Source of the DNA: Phascolarctos cinereus
Lineage: Eukaryota > Chordata > Mammalia > Diprotodontia > Phascolarctidae
Length of the DNA: 64,000 bases
NCBI RefSeq assembly: GCF_002099425.1
Contig: NW_018343982.1
Coordinates: 12,688,501-12,752,500 of the forward strand
Direction: 5' to 3'
Shown: positions 34,326 through 45,120 of the stretch, piece by piece
How positions within the stretch are numbered: the stretch's first letter is position 1
How the letters are laid out: each line of letters begins with the position of its first letter
Position numbers and translations under genes: made by a program
Notes under the pieces: model-generated
The model's input: only the letters and a program-made list of their open reading frames with translations
Database searches by the model: none
Told to the model about the DNA's origin: nothing

Positions 34326-34614
34326 GGAAGAAAGGTTTCTCTTCTCTGCCATGTCCTCTGACTCATTCATAAGGATATGTTGAGATCAATTGATGCTCTC
34401 ATCCTACAGTGTATCTTCATTTATGTTAAGGTATGCATTTTTCCCTGACTTTAAGGAATTCACATTTATGGAGTTCTTCATGGTTAGAAAGTATGTGTAT
34501 TCATACAGATATAGATATAGATATACATGCACATACATGTGGATATATATTTATATGTAATTTCATTTGATTCTCATAACAATACTGTGAATTGTTCAGT
34601 CAGCAAATACTTTG

Positions 34615-35060
34615 TTAAGTCCTTACTCTGTAAAAATGTAGTGTCTGTTCTCAAGAAGCTCACATTTTGACAAGGGGAGACAAAAGTAAATAGCTATGTG
34701 CACATAATACTATGCAGCATGGGGGGAAGGTAATCCAGGGGGAAGGTAATCCAGGGGGAAAGCCCTGGAGTCAGAGGGAAAGGTGAGGCTGAAAAGAGTC
34801 TGCAACAGAAGATAATATTTGAACTGAGTCTTGAAGGAAACCATGAGGCAAAGGGGAGAAGGGAGACAATTTGTGGTGAATACATTATCTTCATTTTATA
34901 AATAAGGACACTGAGCCTAGGAGATAGTTGTCTGACTATGGACAGTGATTTAATCCCTCTGAGGTTTTGCTTCTTTATATACAAAACAGAGTTAATAATA
35001 CTCCACCTCTTTCTTCCCAGATTGAATTCAATTCAGTAAGTCTTTATTACATCCTATCTT
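34615..35060 (+). repeat. Forward copy of a permuted inverted duplication (blocks A then B)
   Basis: Block A 34615-34849 (AAGTCCTTACTCTGTAAAAA to AACCATGAGGC), a linker 34850-34927, and block B 34928-35060 (GTCTGACTATGGACAGTG to CATTACATCCTATCTT). Both blocks are built of antisense L2-end and MIR-like sequence. Block A contains a 16-bp tandem copy (GGGGAAGGTAATCCAG twice, 34722-34755) absent from the other copy. See 35646-35992. Confidence 0.9.
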
Positions 35061-35645
35061 TTGTCAGGTACCATGCTTGACACTGAAGGAAACATGTAAT
35101 TTAGTTAAGAGATGGTCCCTGCTCTCGTAAAGTTTAGAGTCTAGTAGGAAATGACACACAGATAATATGGATAATCATTCAGTCTATAAATACTTATTAA
35201 GCACCAAGTATGTGTCAGACACCATATTAAATGCTAGTGATATAAAGGGAGGCAAAAAGAAGTTCCTGCCCTCAAGAAGCTTACAATCTAGTGGGGTAGA
35301 CAACAAGCAAACAGATATGTAAAAACAAGTTACAGATAAGATAAATAAATAATTAACAAAGGGAAAACACTTGAATTAAGAGGGGTTGGGAAAGGCTTTC
35401 TGTAGAAGATGGGATTTTATTTGGGACTTAAAGAAAGTCAGTGAAGCCAGTAGGTGGAGGGGAGAGGGGAGAGCATTCCAGGCTTGGGGGACAGAAAGAG
35501 AAAAGTGCCCAGAGCCAAGAGATGGAGTGTCTTGTCTGTGGAGCAGTAAGGAGGCCAGTGTCACTACATGAAAGAGTATGTGTTGAGGAGTAAGGTATAA
35601 GAAGATTGTAAAGGCAGGAGGGGACTAGTTGTGAAGGTCTGTAAG

Positions 35646-35992
35646 CCTCATGGCTTCCTTCAAGACTCAGTTCAAATATTATCTTCTGTTGCAGACTCTT
35701 TTCAGCCTCACCTTTCCCTCCAACTCCAAGGCTTTCCCTCTGGATTACCTTCCCCCCATGCTGTATAATATTATGTGCACATAGCCATTTACTTTTGTCT
35801 CCCCTTATCAAAAAGTGAGCTTCCTGAGAACAGAGACTGCATTTTTATAGAGTAAGGACTTAAGATAGCATGTAATGAAGACTTACTGACTTGAATTGAA
35901 TCTGGGAAGAAGGAAGTGAAGTATTATTAACTCTATTTTGTATATAAAGAAGCAAAACTTCAGAGGCATTAAATTGCTGTCCATAGTCAGAC
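35646..35992 (-). repeat. Inverted copy of the duplication with block order B-A
   Basis: Read on the minus strand this is block B (35992 down to 35862) followed directly by block A (35862 down to 35646). By hand alignment A matches 34615-34849 at roughly 94 percent apart from the 16-bp tandem unit, and B matches 34928-35060 at roughly 91 percent. It interrupts the L2 between GTGAAGGTCTGTAA and AGGATTTTGTATTTGATCC. Confidence 0.9.
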
Positions 35993-36384
35993 AGGATTTT
36001 GTATTTGATCCTAGAGGTGATAGGGAACTACTGGATTTTATTGTGGAGGACAGGGTCCTTCATTAGACCTGAGCTTTAGGAAAATCACTTTAGTGAAAAG
36101 AAGATGGAAGAGGAGATTAGAGGCAGCCAGACTAACCAACTTGATAACCTAGGCTTGAGGTGATGAGGACCTGCCCCAGAGTGGTGGCAGTGTCAGAGGA
36201 GAGAAGGGAGCATATTTGAGAAATGTTACAAAAGTGAAATTGACCTTTCATTTACCAAGGGATTAGTTAGCCTTGGGAAAGTAGGGAAGGGAGAAAAGGA
36301 AAAGAGTTTAGGGGGAAAGATGATGAGTTTAGTTTTGGACATGTTGAGTTTAGAATGTCTAGTTCAAGATATCCGAAAGGCAGA

Positions 36385-36467
36385 CTTGACCTAGAAAAGA
36401 GAAATAGCAGGGAGTTAGTCATTTTTGCTATTTTTAAAACAAAGGGAACTGTTTGCAAACTCAACAT
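36385..36467 (+). repeat. 83-bp block copied from 37338-37420
   Basis: CTTGACCTAGAAAAGAGAAA ... GTTTGCAAACTCAACAT aligns at roughly 85 percent with 37338-37420. It is foreign to the minus-strand L2 that surrounds it and ends in sense L2 sequence, inverted relative to its host (ACATGTTGAGTTT lies about 110 bp to the left). Confidence 0.8.
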
Positions 36468-37337
36468 GTGAGATTAGAAGTCTGGAGAGAGGTTAGGGCA
36501 AGATTGGTAGATCTGAGAACATTAACATAAAGATGGTAATTAAATCCATGGGAGTTGATGAGATCACCAAGTGAAATAGTAGAGCTGGAGAAGACAAAGG
36601 GTACAGGATAGAGCCTGATGGGATTGTTACAGTTAGAATAGTGATCTAGATGAAGATCCAACAAGGGGGACTGAGAAAGTATAGTCACACAGCTAGTAGG
36701 ACAACCAGGAGAGAGTGGTGTCCAGAAAACCTAGAGAGAGCCAAGGAGAACATAATTGTCAAAAGCTGCAGAAAAGTCAAAGAGAATGAGAATTGGGAAA
36801 CAGCCAATGCATTTGACAATTAAGAGATTGGTTAATTTGGAGAGAGTAGTTTCATATAATGATAAGTTCAGAAGTTGGTTTACAAGAATTGAATAGGAGA
36901 GTAAGAAGAAAGCGGAAGCATCTATTGTAGATTATCTTTTCAAGGAGTTTAGCCAAAAAGGGAAGAAAAGATATAGGGCTATAGTTATCAAGGATTAAAG
37001 GATCAAGTGGGATTTTTTTGAGAAGGTAGGAGACGTGGGCATGTTTGTAGGCCATAGGAGGAGCCGATAGGCCAGGAAAGATTGAAAATAAGTGATAGAG
37101 TCAAGAGAAGGAGGAGGCAATCTGTTGGAAGCAACAGGATAGAATGGGATTGTTTGAGCATGTAGAGTGGTTAGCCTACATCATAGAGCAGGATCTTGGC
37201 TTAAAAATGCAGTATTCTTTCCATTGCACCATATTTCCTGGTAAAAACATCTAATTTTAGGGCACTTTGTTATCATTTTTTAAGAGTAAAGAAGTACCAC
37301 ATGGGATTTGGTAGCACTTCCACTGTTTTATGGAGCT

Positions 37338-38625
37338 CTTGACCTAGTAAAAGGAAATAGCAAGGAATTTGTCATTTCTGCTGTTTTTAAAATAAGGGCA
37401 ATTGTTTGCAAACTCATCACACCCAAAACTGATGTCATTATCTTTCTATTTATCTTTTCCTCTTCCAAACTTCTCTGTTTCTGTTAAAGACACCACTGTC
37501 CTTGCAGTTCCCCAGGTTTGTAACCTTAGCGTTATCCCCCAACTCCTCACTCTCCATCACCCCCATCTTGCTGTTTCTATCTCTGCCACATCTCTCAAAT
37601 CTGATTCCTTCTCTCCATTCACACAGCTGCTGCCTCAGTTCCGACCCTCATCAACTCTCATCTTGATTATTGCATCTACCTTGACATTGGTCTCCCTGCC
37701 CTAAATCTCTCAGCACTCCAACCCATCCTACACACTCAACTGCCAAAATAATTGCCTTAAGGGCAGACCTGAGCGGGTAGAGTCCTTACTCAGCCAACTT
37801 CATGGCTTCCTCTTGCCTCTAGGATCAAATAGAAAATCCTCTATTTAGCTTTTCAAGCCCTTCACAGCTTGGTGCCATTCTATTTTTCCAGCCTCATTGG
37901 ACATTACTTCTGCACTCAGAGAGGCTGCCAACTTGGCCTTTTCTCTATTTTCTATACAGTGTACTTCATCTCCTGCCTTGGCTATCCTACAGACCTGTAA
38001 TGTACTTCCCTATTACATCTACCTCAGAGAATTCATCTCTTCCTTTAAGATAGAATTCAAGCACCAGCTGCATGAAGCCTTTCCTGGCCGTCCCAACTGC
38101 TAGTGCACTTAACCTCCCAAACTACCTTATATTTAACTGTTTTTTAATTCATTAAATCTACATATATGCCATGTATGCATATGTTTATATACATGTGCAT
38201 TTATACATATGTTTGTATATATGCATTGTGTATCTATTTATTTCCCCTACTGAATCCTTTCGAGCAGAGATTGTTATATTAATTTGTACTTGTATCCCCA
38301 ACACCTGGCATATAGTGGGAGCTTAATGAATACATAGGCAGCTAGGTGGCACAGTGAAGCACTGGTGAGCACTGAGCTTGGAATCAGGCAGATTTATCTT
38401 TGTGATTTCAAAGCCAGCCTTGTACACTTACTAGCTGTGAGACCCTGGGCAAGTCACTTAACCCTATTTGCCTCAGTTCCTCATCTATAAAATGAGCTGG
38501 AGAAGGAAATGGCAAACCACTCCAGTATCTTTGCCAAGAAACTGCAAATGGGGTCACAAAAATTAGGTCAAAACTGAAAAATGACTAAACAACGAAATGA
38601 ATACTTGTTGACTGAATTATTTTCA
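37338..38625 (+). mobile_element. L2-type LINE, 3' portion, with a SINE in its tail
   Basis: Sense landmarks: CACACCCAAAACTGATGTCA, TTCCCCAGGTTTGTAACCTT, GACATTGGTCTCCCTGCCC, CAACTTCATGGCTTCCTC, CTTCACAGCTTGGTGCC, GAAGCCTTTCCTGGCCGTCC, CTGCTAGTGCACTTAACC, then a TATG-rich 3' UTR and CCCCAACACCTGGCATATAG. The SINE 38334-38595 interrupts the final TTAATGAATAC/TTGTTGACTG. Together with 35160-37170 it forms an inverted pair. Confidence 0.85.
38334..38595 (+). mobile_element. Marsupial tRNA-derived SINE with target duplication
   Basis: Starts GGCAGCTAGGTGGCACAGTG, continues CTTACTAGCTGTGAGACCC, GGGCAAGTCACTTAACCC, AAATGGCAAACCACTCCAG, GTATCTTTGCCAAGAAACTG, GGGGTCACAAAAATTAGG. Flanked by AATGAATAC at 38325-38333 and 38596-38604. 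Confidence 0.92.
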
Positions 38626-41600
38626 AAATGGTTATGCAAAGGAAGAAAATGAAATTAGCTTATTTCCAGTTCTGGTTTAGTAAAGAAAACATTTCTAATG
38701 AAATGACTGGCATGAGCAGAGGAAGAATCGCCTCAGAGTCTAATCTGTGTCATAGTGGATAATGGAGACATCTCTCTAGACCCAAAATATTTGTGACCAG
38801 TGATTTTCAATATGGTATAATGCATCATAGAATAGCTACAAAGTAGCATGTAAATATTTATTTAAAATAAATTTGGCTGAGTTTCAAAGTTGCAAGGTTA
38901 TAACTATTTTCACAAAACTATTTCACAAGTCAACTGCTTTTAGTTTGATGTTAACTCCCCATAAGGTAAAATGAATTATCCCCAACCCTTCTGTTTGGTA
39001 TATTAGCCCTGCCATGTGACGTATGCCTTATCTCCCTTAGGAAAGCAGTTCCTAGCACCATCATAGTAAGGGAAAATGTTCCAGGGCATCAGGATTCATT
39101 CTGATGAGTTCAATATGGCACTTCATAATCATTTCCAAAACAGCTCAGAAAGAAATTCAACACAGAAACATTTTCTGGCCTTTCTGTTAGGGATTGGTTT
39201 GTAAAAGACCAAGAGTTTTTCCCTATTGTTTTCTGCATTTCTACTTGGCTTATTTTAATTAATCTACAGTGTCTCTTTAAAAAAAGAAAAGAAAAGAATA
39301 AAAAGCCAGATGTGTGTAATGGACCACACCCAGTGACAGAAGGTTCCTCAAAGGCTTAATCAATTAGATAATTAGTAGGACCAAGAGGGAGTTAGTAAAG
39401 CAGTGTGAGTCTAACCAGAGGAAGGATCATTTCACAGGCGCTGGTCATTAATTTTCAGTTGCAATGAACAAGGAGCTTTAGGAGAAAACTGAATTTGAGA
39501 GATATTTTATTCACCCTCATATGGTGCATTTTCTAAAGCAAACTCTGATGAAGCGGCTAAGTTAATATGGTCGAATTGTTTGAGCAAAAGCATCTGAAGC
39601 CAGAGATGAATGCAAAGAAGTAACATTAAGTCAACTAAATAGGTCCCATATTCATATATATGGCCAGAAATTGGTGATGACTGGAGCTAATGCCCCACAG
39701 CTCTACCCTGCCCCATCTGCAGCCCAATCCCTTCTTGCCCCCCTTCTCTTTCTCCCAAACTTCCACAGGCAATGCAGGGAATGCTGAACTAGGTACATTG
39801 TGGAGAAAGCAGAGAGGTAAAAAGACTGCTTTTCAGCTGTTTGGGTTAGATCTACAGAGAAGCGAAACAGTCTGCCCTGATAAACTATGTATCTCCCCAA
39901 AGCACATAGTTTTGTTATTTTAACATTCCAGCTGTGAGGCAGCTGAACATCTTGAGTGACTTTTCACCCTGAACTTTCCAACCAATGCAGCATATTATTT
40001 ATTTCTGAAAAATATGTTCTGAAAAACTTGATTATGATTTTAATATTTTTGTAAGAATGATGGCCCTCCACTAGAGCCCTCTTCTTTGTGGCTTGGCGCA
40101 GACCCTGGGTTTTCAGTGGCTGTGCTAGTAAGAGTAAGGTACCCCCCAAGCTGGAAAGGCTTGAGGTTCATGGGTCCAAGACTGACTGAAGATCTGTCAT
40201 GTAAGGATCAGCCTCAGTGGTTTTGAAGAGATTTACCTTTAGGAGGCTCACTGTAAGGTGATTTTTTTTTCAGCTGCAACAACTAATGAAACCATCTACC
40301 AAAGCATCAGGTAGTTGCATTCTCCACAGATGCAGGGAGTCCTGGTCCTCATTCTACATCTGATGTAATGGATCAATCAGACCCTGAGGGTTCAGAGAAA
40401 CAAATCATTTTCCAAGGACAGCACTTTTAAGTGGTTTAGAAGTATAGGGATTAATCTAAGCCACCCCAGTTCCACTATCATCACAACAACCTACCAAAGA
40501 GATCAAGGACTCTTTGGTTAAATAGCATAATCTTGATACTGTGTAACTAACATGGAGTAATTCAGTCCTACAGGACAGAGATGAATGACTAAAAAGTCTA
40601 CCATGTAGACATCCAAAAAAGTAGGCTGGGGGACCAACCATCATATATATAGCCTTTTTTCTCTGTTAATGACTCTGCAACTGGTGCCATATGGTAACTG
40701 TTCAATCACCTGTTTTGCAATTCAGGAGATGCAAGGAATTATTTTTTACCAAGAGGTTGAACAAATATTTGACAATTCCCCTCTCCATCCCCATATTATA
40801 GAGGAATCTCACCAAAGAAGTGTCATTGTGGCTTTCCACTACATGTAGGTACACACTAGGGTTAATTCTATTTGATTTTTCTTCCTATGACTTTCAATTT
40901 TTCCTATAAATGGAGTACCCATGGTGCATTATAAGCATTTGATGAGCAAATCAATTACAACAACAACAAAAAATGAAATGTTAGGATTAAACTGCCTATT
41001 GCTTGCTAAGGATGATGTATTAACTCTTACAGTTTCGTCTTTCAGTATTACAAAAGAACACTTTCCTAAATTCTTCAAAGCCGCCAACTGGGAAATCTAA
41101 CTTAATGTCTATACTGAGGAATATTACTTTTATTTTTAAAATTCCCTAAGTTCAAGTGCTTCATGTGTCAAACAGTGCAAAAATTCCTGTGCCTTCCATG
41201 ATGCTCATATTTATTAAGATTATTGAATAGCTTTTTAGGTATATCACACTTATATTTCAGTATCAGAGTTATTAATTGTATTGCTCTTTGTTTTGACATA
41301 AGACCTAGATGTCATGCTCATTGATATTATTTGGCATAACAAGAAAGACATAATCTGAATTTAATTATAGCAGGAAAGAGTGGTTTTTCTCCAGTACTGT
41401 GCACACTAAATTTTAAGGGCCTGATCAAAGGGCTAGTTACCAGTACTCCAGAAGAAGAAGCTCTAACAGGAACCTCAGCACCCCAAGGAATAAGCCCAAC
41501 CCAGCCCTCTAACCTGTATCTAAATTTGTATCTACAGCCTTACCTATATAATATCACAATGGATGATATTCATAATGAATATCTGTCACTAAAAGGCACT

Positions 41601-41814
41601 GTCAGTAGAAGTTCATTTATACTCCATATATAGTACCAAGAGAGAAAACTTATGGTATATTTTAGGGAAAGTTCCATCAAAAATATATATAAAGCTTTCT
41701 AGAACATGAAAATTACTTTTACTACCTAGAAAATAATAATAACAATACCCCAACTTCCCTATTTTTAAAATACCTTCACATGTCCATCTCTCCATTTAAT
41801 TTATTTCATTCTTC
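38626..41814. other. Intron, unique-looking
   Basis: About 3.2 kb with no recognised repeat. Overlapping frames at 39690-39923 (+) and 39703-39900 (-) have no domain or splice context. The segment 39300-39600 (CTTAATCAATTAGATAATTAG and similar) has a conserved non-coding look that cannot be tested here. Confidence 0.5.
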
Positions 41815-41955
41815 CTAATGGCATAGTTGTGTGCTTATCCTTTGTCCCATTAAATTGTAGGATCCTTAAAAGGAAGGCTTATAGCATATTTATTTTCAGT
41901 GCTCCTTGTGTCTCACCCAGAGTGGGTACTTACCTGTTTGTTGAATTATCCTAGT
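41815..41955 (+). mobile_element. L2-type LINE 3' end
   Basis: AAATTGTAGGATCCTTAAAAGG and CTCCTTGTGTCTCACCCAG, ending TTGTTGAATTATCC, in sense. Confidence 0.65.
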
Positions 41956-42105
41956 GATCCCACAACAGATCTGTAAAGTAGAGAAGGGATATTTTTAATT
42001 TGCCAAGGCTCAAAGATGGGGCAATTTTCCTTAGACTGCCCAACTAATCAATGTCAGACACAGCATTTAAGTCTTCTGAGGTTTAGCCCAAACTCGTCAT
42101 ACTAT
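41956..42105 (-). mobile_element. MIR-type SINE fragment
   Basis: CAAGGCTCAAAGATGGGGCAA and TGTCAGACACAGCATTTAAG in antisense order. Confidence 0.55.
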
Positions 42106-42574
42106 ATCTGATTATCTCCCTGAAAACTCAACTGAGAACAATTGATTCTCTGAAAGTTCAAAACAAGTAAAATTATATAGTCTTTCGATACAATGAACAG
42201 ACAACAGGAATTATTACCTTAATTTCAAGATTTCATCCCCATTTTTTCCCACTTTCAGTAGGCAGCGATCAGTTTAATAATCTTGGTAAAAAGTCATTTG
42301 TTATGCTAGGGTTATTAACATTTGGTACTACATTAAGAATATTGCAAAATCTGCACTTTTATTCCCTCTGCTGACAGTTTTCACAGTACTTCTTGATTTA
42401 GTTCTTTTATGATTGCAGTCCCAGGTATAAATATTTTAATTTAATATTCACTCTATGTAACGGATTTGGACAAGAGGTTAAAAAAGAGCCTTTTTAGATA
42501 CTGCTGTAGAAAAGTTTGCTAAAAGTCAATTTTGTATCAACGCCCTTAATAGTCCTTCTGTGTTCTGCTTTTTT
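42106..42574. other. Intron, no clear feature
   Basis: Unique AT-rich sequence. Confidence 0.5.
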
Positions 42575-43592
42575 CAGACCACCCTTGCAGTTTGGTATTC
42601 AGTTCTGGGCACCACATTTTAGGAGAAACATTGGTAAACTCCATGTTTCCCAAAAATGCCATTTGAATGGTGAGAGAGCTGGACGTCATGCCATATAAGG
42701 AGCAACTGAAGAAAGTAGGAATGTTTGGCTGGAGAATAGGTTTAAGAGAGAGAGCATGATGATTATCTTCAAGTATCTGTGGAGTCTCCTGGGGAAATGG
42801 GATTTATTCTGCCCTGTCTCCAGAGGACAGAGCTGGTATCAGTGGATAGGAAACAGATTTTAATCTAAATATGAAGAAAAATTTGTCACAATTTAAATTA
42901 TTCAAAAAAGCACAATGGAACAGTTATTTGCCTTTCAAAATAATTGATTGCCCAATCACTAGAAAAAATAACTCATTTTCTATAGTGCTTTAGTGTCTTC
43001 ACAGTATTTTTCTTTCAACAACCGTGTAAAGTAGGTAGTAAAATTGAGTATCATAGACATTAAAAGTCTTCCCCATTGTCACATAGCTAGGAAGAGTTGC
43101 ATACTGATCTTTAAGTTCAAATTTCTGTGTTCTTTCCACTGAAGGTATGAGTTATCTGATTGTTGTTTCCTCGCCCATTCGCATATAAATTGATGAGAGA
43201 TTCTACTTCTTTGTACATGGGGAAGGGGGCAAATGTATTATGTCTCTACTATTTTAATTCACCTTGTTATTTACTTTGCTTTCTATTGTAATTAAGAGCT
43301 TTGCCACTCGATTTATGTTTCTTACCTGGTCTGTTGTTAGAAAAAGCACTAGATTGGAGCTTGAGATATAATTTCATAAATATAATTCCCAAAGAACTTC
43401 TCACTCAGCCTGAGATAGCAAGGCAGACTTAATCTTGTGTGATCCACTCTACACTGCCTCTTGAACAGTTGAACACAGTGTAATATAAATGACGATCTAT
43501 CATGGAGGTTATAAAAGGATTTCTGACATTATCTGGGAGGCTGGATTAGATGACCTGTAAGTGCCCCTTCTAAGTCTAGGATTCTATAATAT
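42575..43592 (+). mobile_element. L3/CR1-type LINE 3' part, interrupted
   Basis: TTGGTATTCAGTTCTGGGCA, CATGCCATATAAGGAGCAAC, ATTATCTTCAAGTATCTGTG (42575-42960), then the 3' end GGCTGGATTAGATGACCTG and CTAAGTCTAGGATTCTATA (43490-43592). The middle holds a MIR copy and unassigned sequence (43146-43489). Confidence 0.75.
42970..43145 (-). mobile_element. MIR-type SINE inside the L3 copy
   Basis: GTGCTTTAGTGTCTTCACAG, CAACCGTGTAAAGTAGGTAG, CATTGTCACATAGCTAGGAA and TTCTTTCCACTGAAGG in antisense order. Confidence 0.65.
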
Positions 43593-45039
43593 TGTCACCT
43601 TCTGCCTTCTGAAATTTTTAAATAATGAAACTTGTTCAGGAGCTCTGTGCTTCACTTTTTGTGTGTGTGTTGTTTGTAACAGGTTTTGTTTTTCTTGCTT
43701 TCTCAGTGGAGGAAAGAGAGGAGAGAGAGAATTCAGAACAAAAAAAAATTGAATTTTAAGAAAATAATATGATATGGATCTGCATGGAGTTTTCTAGGTT
43801 GATAATTTTAAAATTTTACTCTTGATATGCATTGTCAGATGATGCTGGAAAAGTCTGTAAACTAGGGGAAAGATAATCTAGGAGAGCCCATTTAGCTGAT
43901 CTATTTAGAAAATAAAAATTGAGTTACCTACTGAAATGACCATTTCATGATCTGTAGCCTTTGAACACTAACTTTGGTTTAATGTAGCAAAGGACTGTTG
44001 GTTCTTTGCCTGTGGTTTGAATGAGATTAGATGGCAACTAGAACTTTGCTTCTCCCCTACATCAAGATCCAAATTGTAGAGCCTTCTGGCCTGAGAGAGA
44101 AAGAGACAGAGAGCTTAGAATCTGCCTGCCAAGGGTACTCTGCCTGAATCACTTACTCTTAGTCCTTTATGAAGTGCCCCTCATAAAGAATTCTAGCCTC
44201 CCTGCAGTCCAGGAAATCTAACAACATCTCCTCAGTTAGGCCTCGGGCACCAGCTATCTGCAATTTTAAACTTTTTTTTTTGCCAGCCAGTAAGTATTAT
44301 GTGGATCTCAGTGATTCTCAGTCTATGCAAATATCATTTTACGTTAACTTTTATACTTTTATAAACACATATGTATGTAATATACATATTTATGTTCATA
44401 TTTGTAATTCATATGTGTAATAATGTATGTGACTATAAGACACGTATGTATATTGAGAAAGATCAGTTGATCAATAAATACAGAGAGTAGATGCCTTATC
44501 CAGCCAATCTTCTATAAGTAGTTATTCTTTTGGTTAAAATGTGTTAAGTCTTGCTTGTCTATCATCACATTGCATTCTTCAAGAAAATAATCTCAGGAAG
44601 CTACATATTGGTTGGGGGATAAAGAACAGACACATACAGGCTTACAGAAAGTATGTGCAGCATAGCGTGAATAACATGTATAGTACAATCAAGGGCTATA
44701 TACATGAGTGCTTAAGGGACAGAAGTTTAGTGTGATCAAGATTAATTTTGAAAGAAGGTTCTTTAGAGGAGAGGCTTAAGTCAGATCTACCAGACAGCCA
44801 GGGGTAGCTTAGATTAGGTAATTTACCTAATAAATTAACAAGGCTCCCAGATAATAGCAATATGGTAAGCATATGCTTTTAGATTATCAATGAGTTTTTC
44901 TGTTACACTTTCAAATAATTCATTAGAATTTATTAATTTCACGGTACACTAAACCAGCAAGGACATTCTAAATAACAGTAAAGCTGGGATTCCATATGTG
45001 GATTCCAAGGTGGATCCTTGATCTCATCATTAGGCTTCC
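43593..45039. other. Intron, no clear feature
   Basis: Includes an AT-rich, TATG-rich stretch at 44340-44460. Nothing coding. Confidence 0.5.
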
Positions 45040-45120
45040 TGTTCTAACTCAAGTCAAGAAGTGCTTACTATGTGCTAAGCCTTAGAGTTATAAAGAAAAG
45101 CGACATAGTACAGATAGTAA
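45040..45120 (-). mobile_element. L2-type LINE terminal fragment
   Basis: AGAAGTGCTTACTATGTGCT and AAGCCTTAGAGTTATAAAGA in antisense. Confidence 0.6.

Larger units (their letters stand above)
35160..37170 (-). mobile_element. L2-type LINE, reverse transcriptase to 3' end
   Basis: About 2 kb colinear on the minus strand. Read in its own sense: DNYSPISFLPFLAKLLEK (near 36980), an FSAAFD-like motif (near 36770), SLGDLINSHGFNYHLY just before the catalytic region (near 36570), then GSGHFSLSVPQAWNALPSPL (near 35500) and the 3' UTR to AGTCTATAAATACTTATTAA at 35180. L2/CR1-clade, target-primed. It is broken by stops and frameshifts and by two copied-in blocks (35646-35992, 36385-36467). Confidence 0.9.

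Noticed and set aside
35376-35811. 127-aa minus-strand frame and overlapping frames
   Set aside because: They belong to L2 ORF2 (GSGHFSLSVPQAWNALP) and to the copied block 35646-35992; not a host gene.
36461-37055. Minus-strand frames with reverse-transcriptase motifs as a possible live LINE
   Set aside because: The frames are short, shifted and separated by stops, and the element is interrupted by copied blocks.
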